From assembly GCA_023548195.1 (NCBI GenBank), contig JAJHZJ010000014.1, positions 15,228,718 through 15,292,717 on the forward strand: a stretch of 64,000 nucleotides of DNA, in the 5' to 3' direction. A program made the position numbers and the translations under genes. The stretch comes from Bettongia penicillata ogilbyi. Its lineage: Eukaryota; Chordata; Mammalia; Diprotodontia; Potoroidae. Under the pieces are notes generated by a model that was not told the DNA's origin, searched no databases, and saw nothing but the letters and a program-made list of their open reading frames with translations. This document shows, piece after piece, positions 58,055 through 64,000 of the stretch. How positions within the stretch are numbered: the stretch's first letter is position 1; each line of letters starts with the position of its first letter.

Positions 58055-60200
58055 CTTGGATAAGCTAGAAGTCATTAGCTACAATCTTTTCAGTTAGATG
58101 GAAGACCACAAGGCCTTACTATATGCCCTTCTACTGCATCCTAAGTTCTGTACTCTTTGTGCCTGATAAATTTTACACATAGACATAGACTTGATGTTTT
58201 CTATGTGGATGGACATGTCAGGTACCTGTGAATGATTACAGATCTCTTCCAGGTCACTCAGTAATGTTTTAGTACTTGATGAAATCATCCCTTAACAGGA
58301 ACATATTGGAAGATGACACCATCCATTGGGAATCTATCTTCAATCTTGGCTCTTTATTAGATGTCCCTTATCACAGTAGTGTGCAAGCATCTCTTTGTAT
58401 GTTTGTTTTTGCTCTACCTAATATTTATTATCAAAGGGTCATTGAACAGGATTAATTCTGTTTTATATCTTCCAAAGAATTAGTGAATCCTCTTTATAGA
58501 TGAATGGGAGACACTTTGTTGGAAAATAACTTGTAATGCTGTGTTCTACCTAATCAAATGGTTTTATAATTAATAAATTTAATCTTATACTCTCAGTTAA
58601 CTCTGACATATTAAATGTACTGTCCATTTTTAATGTTACTTGTGAAACCCTGCTTATTCCACTCCATACTAGCATCAGGTATACTTTTGATTCTTGTATA
58701 GATATCTCATAAACATTTTATTTAGCTGAGAGAATAGACATATAGATGGGTTGATGTTTCCTGTCACCTTTTTTTTGGTATTAATAAGGTCTTAAGTTTT
58801 TAATGGCTTTGGTATTTCTTCCTTCTTCACCTACCTTATACTTCCGTCCCTTAATACTTTCACAGTTACTTTGTCTCTAGCACAGATCTCTTCTCTATAT
58901 ATTTGGTTCAGTTTTACTACTTTTCTGTATTTGTTCTCCATAATTCCATTTTTACCTTATAAGCACATCTAGGACTATATGTGGTGTATCTGTCATCTTT
59001 GATGAAGAAAACAGTTTATATAGATATTTTCCACTTATGTTTGTAGTCCTTTGATTTTTGTCCTTTAATACCTTTTGGATGACTTTTTAGTTGGATATCT
59101 TGTTAATCCATCTTTAAAATGGCTTTTGCCTTCCATTCTTCAGGTCTTAATTAGAAGATACTGACAACACACATGATTGTCTATCATCCTTTATCATATG
59201 TTCTGTTTCATTTTTACTTTTGGAAGCCATCTCTCTCTGTTTGGCAAGTGGGGAAGATGTTTCTTAAGATATTTTGTAGGCCCTCTGTTGCAGCAATTGT
59301 ATATTTCTTTAAAACTTCTTGATCAATTATTATATTATTACTATTTTTATTACTTATTTTTAACATTTAAATATTTTAAATAGGTCATCATTTCATTTAT
59401 TTACCATATCCTTTTCATTATTATTCTTTTTAATTTTTTACCAATTCTGATCTTACCTCTTGTCAATTTTATGGCCCACCTATACGTGGCTAACTCAGGA
59501 GTTATTTTCATGTCAATAATAAGTTTTTTCCTATCTGCTATAATTTATTTCAGTCTCTTTGGTGTTACCTAGTACTCTATATATTTAGCACCTTCTGATT
59601 CTTTTTTTTTTTTTTTAAGAAAGTCGTCAGGACCCAGAGGCATGAGACTTTCATGTAATCTATAGGTCTTTGACTTCTCTCATTTCTTTTTCCTGAATGA
59701 GACCATCCCATATTCACCTTTTTCTGGTTTCTTATTGAAGTGTTCAAACCCCTCCCCATCTCCACCAATGTCAGCGTATGTTGACTTCATCTGGAAGGTC
59801 TTATAAAATTCTTCATAGAATATTTCTACTCCTTCATCCTCAGCAATCAGTGTTGGTAAATAAACCGCAATTATTTTCATGGTAGACATTTTGCAGCTGA
59901 TTATCACTAATATTGAAAAATACATGACCAACATCCAATGAAATAATGTTACTTATTGCCTCTGGGCATATTATAAAATCCATTCAGCCAGTTCCTTTGT
60001 TTATCTTTCTAAGAAGTAATTGTGAGCTATCCTTCCATTTAGTTGCAATTTCCTTATTTCTTTTGATATCATATATAGCAACAGTATCAAAATTTATATG
60101 ATTCAGCTCTTCCAGCAATATGTCCACTCAGTCATAGTCATTGGACAAGAGTCTCACATTTAGAGTAGTATCAGTCGAACTGAAATTTACCAGTGGTTCA
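58055..60200 (-). mobile_element. RTE-type LINE of a second lineage, antisense and decayed
   Basis: The minus-strand translation near 60000-60120 reads LLEELNHINFDTVAIYDIKR followed by NKEIATKWKDSSQLL without a stop. It is followed by an endonuclease block with IIAVYLPTLIAEDEGVEIFY (59680-59934) and, near 58094-58288, a reverse transcriptase piece with SSSTKTLLSDLEEICNHSQ. The pattern VYxPT followed by FYEEF is typical of RTE endonucleases. It does not align with the RTE element at 23440-26262. A poly-T run (59602-59618) interrupts it. Confidence 0.6.
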
Positions 60201-60494
60201 AAAACTGTGAACCTCTATTAGTCTGTAGTTTGAAAAATAACCAAACTATATGTAGCAAGTTTACACTTTTATTTCAAATCTTATTTTTATTTCTTATGTG
60301 TATGTTAGATTGTATTTTTTAATGAATATTAGGTTCATAGTAGAAGGAAAATTAAAATTCAAAACAAAAAGAAAATTATTCAACATTTTTCATTCTTACT
60401 TTTGTTTGATTGTGCAGTGTCCCTTTCTCTGAATCTTTCATCTTTCCCCTATTCTCATCTATTTATTTATAGTAGAGATAACATATTATCAGCT

Positions 60495-60625
60495 TTGTTA
60501 CTGAAGTAGCAATATGATATTGGCTAAATCAATTAACCACCTGTATCTTATTTGTAAAATGGGAGAGTTAGACTAATAAGCCTAAAGATTGCTTTTAATT
60601 CTACTATTCCTAAATGTTAAGAAAA
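60495..60625 (+). repeat. Diverged MIR-like SINE
   Basis: CCTGTATCTTATTTGTAAAA, TGGGAGAGTTAGACTAATAA and a final CTACTATTCCTAAATG follow the MIR-like order seen at 36440-36665. Confidence 0.5.
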
Positions 60626-60659
60626 CAGAATCTCAGGTATCATTTTGTAATATTCAGTT

Positions 60660-61810
60660 CATTTTAACAACTGGTACTGGGGAATGCAAAGACCAAAATA
60701 TGGCCACTTTTTTCCAGAAATTCACATTTTAGTCAGAAGAGGTAGGGGAGACCAGTGTAAACAAAATACATACAAAATAAAGATGGGGAAGACTAACAAT
60801 TAGTGGAATCAGGAAGAGCCTCACATAGAAAACACTTGAGCTCAACTTTGAAAGGAGATAGGAGTTTCCAGAGGCAAACCTGAAAGCGTGGGGAACAGCT
60901 TATGTGTGTCAAGATTTTGAGACAGGAGATGTAATATTGAATAAATTTAACAGAATAGAAAGTAGACTGCTTTGGTACATGAGGGAGTTATATAAAATTA
61001 GTCAGGAAAGATAGGTTGGAAAAAAAGTTGTGAAAAGCTTTAAATGTCTCTTACGAGTTCATATTTTATCCTAGAGCAGAGATTTTTTAACTTTGTTTCA
61101 TTGACCTCTTTGGCAGTCTGGTGAAGTCTATGAACTCTTCAGAATAATATTTTTAGTGTATAAAATAAAATGCATAGAATTACAAAGGGGATCAATTATA
61201 TTGAAATAGAGTTATTAAAATATTTAAAAGCTAAATAAAATGCATAGAATTACAAAGGGGATCAATTATATTGAAATAGAGTTATTAAAATATTTAAAAG
61301 CTAAATTTACCAGAACTCCTCTCCTAGAAGTCATAGGGAACAACTGAAGCTCCTTGAGCAGAAGAGTATTGTAGTTAGGAACATTAAATTTTATAGTTCT
61401 ATAGGGGATGATCAATAAGTAGAGAAGTTAGATGTGGTAAAACCAGTTAGAAGGCTGTTGCATTAATGAAGAAAGTTTGGATTATTGTGTATTTGGTGTG
61501 AGTGGAGGGAATTTGTTAAGGTAGAATATACAAGACTTGGCACCTGATTGAATACGAAATTGAAGGACTGAAGAATTAAGGATGGCTTCTAGTTGTAAAT
61601 CTGAGTGACTGAAAGAATGCTGGTACCATTGACAAAGGTAAGGAAGTTAGAAGGAAGGGTAGGTTTTAGGAAGAATGATAATGAGTTTGGTTTTGGACAT
61701 ATTGAAGTTTCAGTGCCTATGAGATGTCTATACCCAGATAGGGATTAATAAAAGGAGTCATCAGAATATTAGCAGAGATGGTCAGTAAGTGTGTCACAAG
61801 GTCATTTATA
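60660..61810 (-). repeat. L2 LINE interrupted by a younger repeat
   Basis: Antisense L2 blocks lie on both sides of 61080-61310: on the left CTTGAGCTCAACTTTGAAAG and GAAAAGCTTTAAATGTCTCT; on the right CAACTGAAGCTCCTTGAGCA, TTGGTTTTGGACATATTGAA and GGAGTCATCAGAATATTAGC (antisense of the reverse transcriptase YADD region). The order is that of one continuous element. Confidence 0.8.
61080..61310 (+). repeat. Unclassified interspersed repeat, copy 2, with internal 70-bp tandem duplication
   Basis: TTTGGCAGTCTGGTGAAGTC to AAATAGAGTTATTAAAATAT aligns with 15155-15305. Within it a 70-bp unit (TGCATAGAAT landmark at 61171 and 61241) is present twice in tandem, essentially identical, from about 61165 to 61304. 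It sits inside an older L2. Confidence 0.8.
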
Positions 61811-61814
61811 ACTG

Positions 61815-62060
61815 GTTTAAGTATTATATTGGTTTAACATTTCCTAAGCATTTTACATGTTACCCCATTTGATCTTCACAGCTACTCTGAGGAAGAAGCA
61901 TGTTTTTAGCCCCATTTTACAAAAAAAAGGAATTGGAGGTACAGAGAGCTTAGGTGACTAACTCATGTCCCTACAACTATTAAGTTTAAAAAACAGGATT
62001 TGAACCCAGATATCTCTGTATTTCCATGACTCTTCCTCCTCATTATCCTGCCTCCCTAAA
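61815..62060 (-). repeat. MIR/CORE-type SINE
   Basis: CCTAAGCATTTTACATGTTA, CCCATTTTACAAAAAAAAGG and GGATTTGAACCCAGATATCT appear in reversed order. It ends about 100 bp before TXNDC16 exon 4. Confidence 0.75.
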
Positions 62061-62163
62061 ATATGATCAGTTTGGAGATAAGCTACAATGTGGATAATTG
62101 TTTTTAATATATTTATATGTATTTTTCATGTCATAAAACTTAAATATTTCGAACTTTTTTCAG

Positions 62164-62237
62164 GTTAATTGTGCTAAAGAAGAAACATCAAAATACTGTG
62201 GAAAGGAAAACAATTTGACAAAAGCATATCTATTCCG
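62164..62237 (+). CDS. TXNDC16: TXNDC16, coding exon 4
   Basis: Seventy-four bases give 24 codons (residues 83-106) plus two bases: VNCAKEETSKYCGKENNLTK then AYLF. They continue the exon 3 frame in phase 0. Both cysteines of the human segment (VNC...YCGKE) are kept, which suggests a conserved structural or redox pair. The acceptor is TTTTTTCAG|GTTAAT and the donor TTCCG|GTAACA, phase 2. Codon 107 is completed as CGA by exon 5. Confidence 0.93.
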
Positions 62238-63426
62238 GTAACATCTTTTATATATGTCTAATAGTGAAAAGTAGGGGGTAAAAGCAGAAAAGGATAAAGG
62301 TAAATTTTAAGTTTTGAGATTAAAATACATAATTTCATTATGTATTGCAATTTTTTAGACAAAAAGAATAATACTATTCATAAAGGTTAGACAGTCAGTC
62401 AGCCAATAAATATTTTTAAGTGCCTACCATGTTCTAAGTACTATGATAAATTGTGAGGATACAAATATGAAAAAGAAAGACAGTTCCTATCCTCAAGAAG
62501 CTTACAGTCTACTGAGGAAAGAGAACACACAAAAGAAAAGTAAAAAGCAAGGCTAGATAGGAGGAGGAAGGGAAGGAACATGGTGTGGAACCATGACGAA
62601 GTTATGTACAACAGAGGTTGAAAAGAGAATATGACATGACTTTTTAATATCTAAAGTATAATATCTTTCCTTTTTAGGAACTAGTCTTCAAAGAACAGTA
62701 ATTTTTGATCCATTTAAAGGATATGCAATGTCTGACTTTTTAAAAAATTGCCATGCATCATGCTTTATCAAAACATTATATATTCTTTAGCATATTGTTT
62801 TGTAGAGAGTACACATTTAATTTTTTAGTTGAACTTAACATTTCATTAAAGATATATGAATGTTTCATATTATGTGTTGGTGCAAGTTTTCTTCTGAACA
62901 TAAGCATTCTGACCTAATTTCTTACCTTAAGACTCTTACCAGTTGTCCTCTAAAATCCCTTCTAGTTATAAATCTATGACTTTACTAAGTAGATTTATTT
63001 AAGTCTTTACTCTATATTGATAAAACACTAGGAATCATTTTATTTGTAAAAATTAAAAAATGAGTGTGTTGCAAACCATTTTAATGACTCCAAACATAAC
63101 ACCATATTCTTTAGAATATGATCTGTCATTTTCATAGAATAGAACATTTCATATTGCTAATGAAATATACTTTCTAATCCAATGAATACTGCCTCCTATT
63201 ATTTATAGAACATTGCAAGGGGTAGATAGAAAGTTTAGAGAAAATATGGCAAATGGAACTTGATTAATTTGAAATAGTATTATTGAGTATAGTTTTGGGA
63301 TTGATGTAATAAATCCTTTATAAATTATTTTAAATGATAATTTGTATGAAGTGTTATTAATACTAAGTTTAGTCAAAAGTAAGAAGTAATTTCAAATACT
63401 ACATGAATTCTCATTTTTTTTGACAG
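62238..63426 (+). other. TXNDC16: TXNDC16 intron 4
   Basis: From GTAACA to TTTTTTGACAG. It contains an antisense L2 fragment at 62395-62640; the rest (62645-63425) has no recognised repeat or exon. Confidence 0.85.
62395..62640 (-). repeat. L2 LINE 3-prime fragment
   Basis: CAATAAATATTTTTAAGTGC, CTACCATGTTCTAAGTACTA and CTCAAGAAGCTTACAGTCTA are the reverse complement of the L2 tail. Confidence 0.85.
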
Positions 63427-63501
63427 AGGGAACATATTACTCAGAGAATTTCCCACTGATATTTTGTTTGATGTGAATGCCATTATAGCTAATGTTCTCT
63501 T
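63427..63501 (+). CDS. TXNDC16: TXNDC16, coding exon 5
   Basis: Seventy-five bases. With the two carried bases they give 25 codons (residues 107-131), [20 protein letters not shown] then IANVL, plus two bases of codon 132. The human counterpart is [20 protein letters not shown]. This closes the N-terminal thioredoxin-like domain: the Pro in FPTD is in the region where thioredoxin folds have a conserved cis-Pro, although no CxxC pair is seen upstream, so redox activity of this domain is doubtful. The acceptor is GACAG|AGGG and the donor CTT|GTAAGT, phase 2. The remaining exons lie beyond the window. Confidence 0.93.
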
Positions 63502-64000
63502 GTAAGTAGAAGTAAAAATTAAATCATTTGTTACTTTTTAAAAGTTGTCTTATATTGATTTAAACTTGATTTTGATAGTTGGATTTTTTTTGAGATTTGC
63601 AAGATATTGATGATAAAATGTACAGTGCCTGTATTTGTTTTGGTAAGTAGGTTCTAAACTAAAAATGTATTGAGGTATATCGAATATGTTTTTATTATGT
63701 CTTATTTTTTTAGATCATCACGGTTTTTTCTCTTGTCTCTCTGCATTTCCTTTCCCCTCCCAGAGTTCTCCCATATAACAAATAATATTTTTAAATATTA
63801 TTTTATATAATATTTATAAATTATAAATATTTATAAATATATAATATTAAATAATATTTTAAAAGGCAGGTAAAAAGAAAAGGAGGTAAAAAATATCAGC
63901 ACAGCTGATCAATACATTGAAAAAGTCCAAAAGCATGTGCAGTGTCCAACATCTGTGGACTTCTCACTTCCAGGAAGGAGTGGGCTGGAGGTGTCTCTTG
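63502..64000 (+). other. TXNDC16: TXNDC16 intron 5 (partial)
   Basis: It starts with a consensus donor GTAAGT and runs off the window. Confidence 0.85.
63700..64000 (-). repeat. L1 3-prime UTR-like fragment with AT-rich core
   Basis: A CTCTGCATTTCCTTTCCCCT stretch, an AT-rich self-complementary run (63775-63865) and AGCACAGCTGATCAATACAT then GTCCAAAAGCATGTGCAGTG resemble the antisense L1 3-prime UTR type at 19130-19320. It continues past the edge. Confidence 0.45.

Larger units (their letters stand above)
34638..62163 (+). other. TXNDC16: TXNDC16 intron 3
   Basis: This 27.5 kb intron joins two phase-0 boundaries (GISVAK and VNCAKEE). Protein continuity across it matches the human protein, so no conserved coding exon is missing inside. 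A cryptic exon candidate lies 109 bp into it. Confidence 0.85.

Overview
The window looks like mammalian nuclear DNA from a marsupial. The evidence is gene structure with introns, one CpG island in otherwise AT-rich sequence, and a repeat mix of L1, L2, MIR/CORE-type SINEs, tRNA-headed SINEs with an RTE-like tail, and RTE LINEs. I cannot name the species. Nothing bacterial, phage-like or CRISPR-like is present.

Two host genes are supported and they lie head to head. GPR137C is on the minus strand: coding exon 1 is at 13719-14150 and everything to its left (1-13718) is its first intron. TXNDC16 (ERp90) is on the plus strand: an untranslated exon 1 ends at 14980, and coding exons 2-5 are at 33075-33246, 34564-34637, 62164-62237 and 63427-63501. 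Splice phases join these exons into one open frame of about 132 residues beginning with a signal peptide; the gene continues past the right edge. The two genes share a CpG-island promoter (about 13640-15120) with three inverted CCAAT boxes and several GC boxes. The same neighbour pair is known from human chromosome 14q22.

Layout: 1-13.7 kb is GPR137C intron 1, with a 4.5 kb decayed L1, an L2 pair, several SINEs and a small TIR transposon. 13.7-15.0 kb is the shared promoter. 15-33 kb is TXNDC16 intron 1, with a 74-bp tandem triplication, L1 and L2 pieces and a 2.8 kb RTE element. 33-35 kb holds coding exons 2-3 and a cryptic exon candidate. 34.6-62.2 kb is a 27.5 kb intron full of L1, L2, two different RTE-type LINEs and LTR-like pieces. 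62-64 kb holds exons 4 and 5.

Most long open frames in the window are fragments of L1, L2 or RTE proteins, or chance frames. I see no undescribed gene system. The best leads are an RTE insertion with a 5-prime inversion and a perfect 13-bp target duplication, a possible frame-breaking cassette exon in TXNDC16, and a second, separate RTE lineage in antisense. Repeat edges are approximate unless a target duplication is given.
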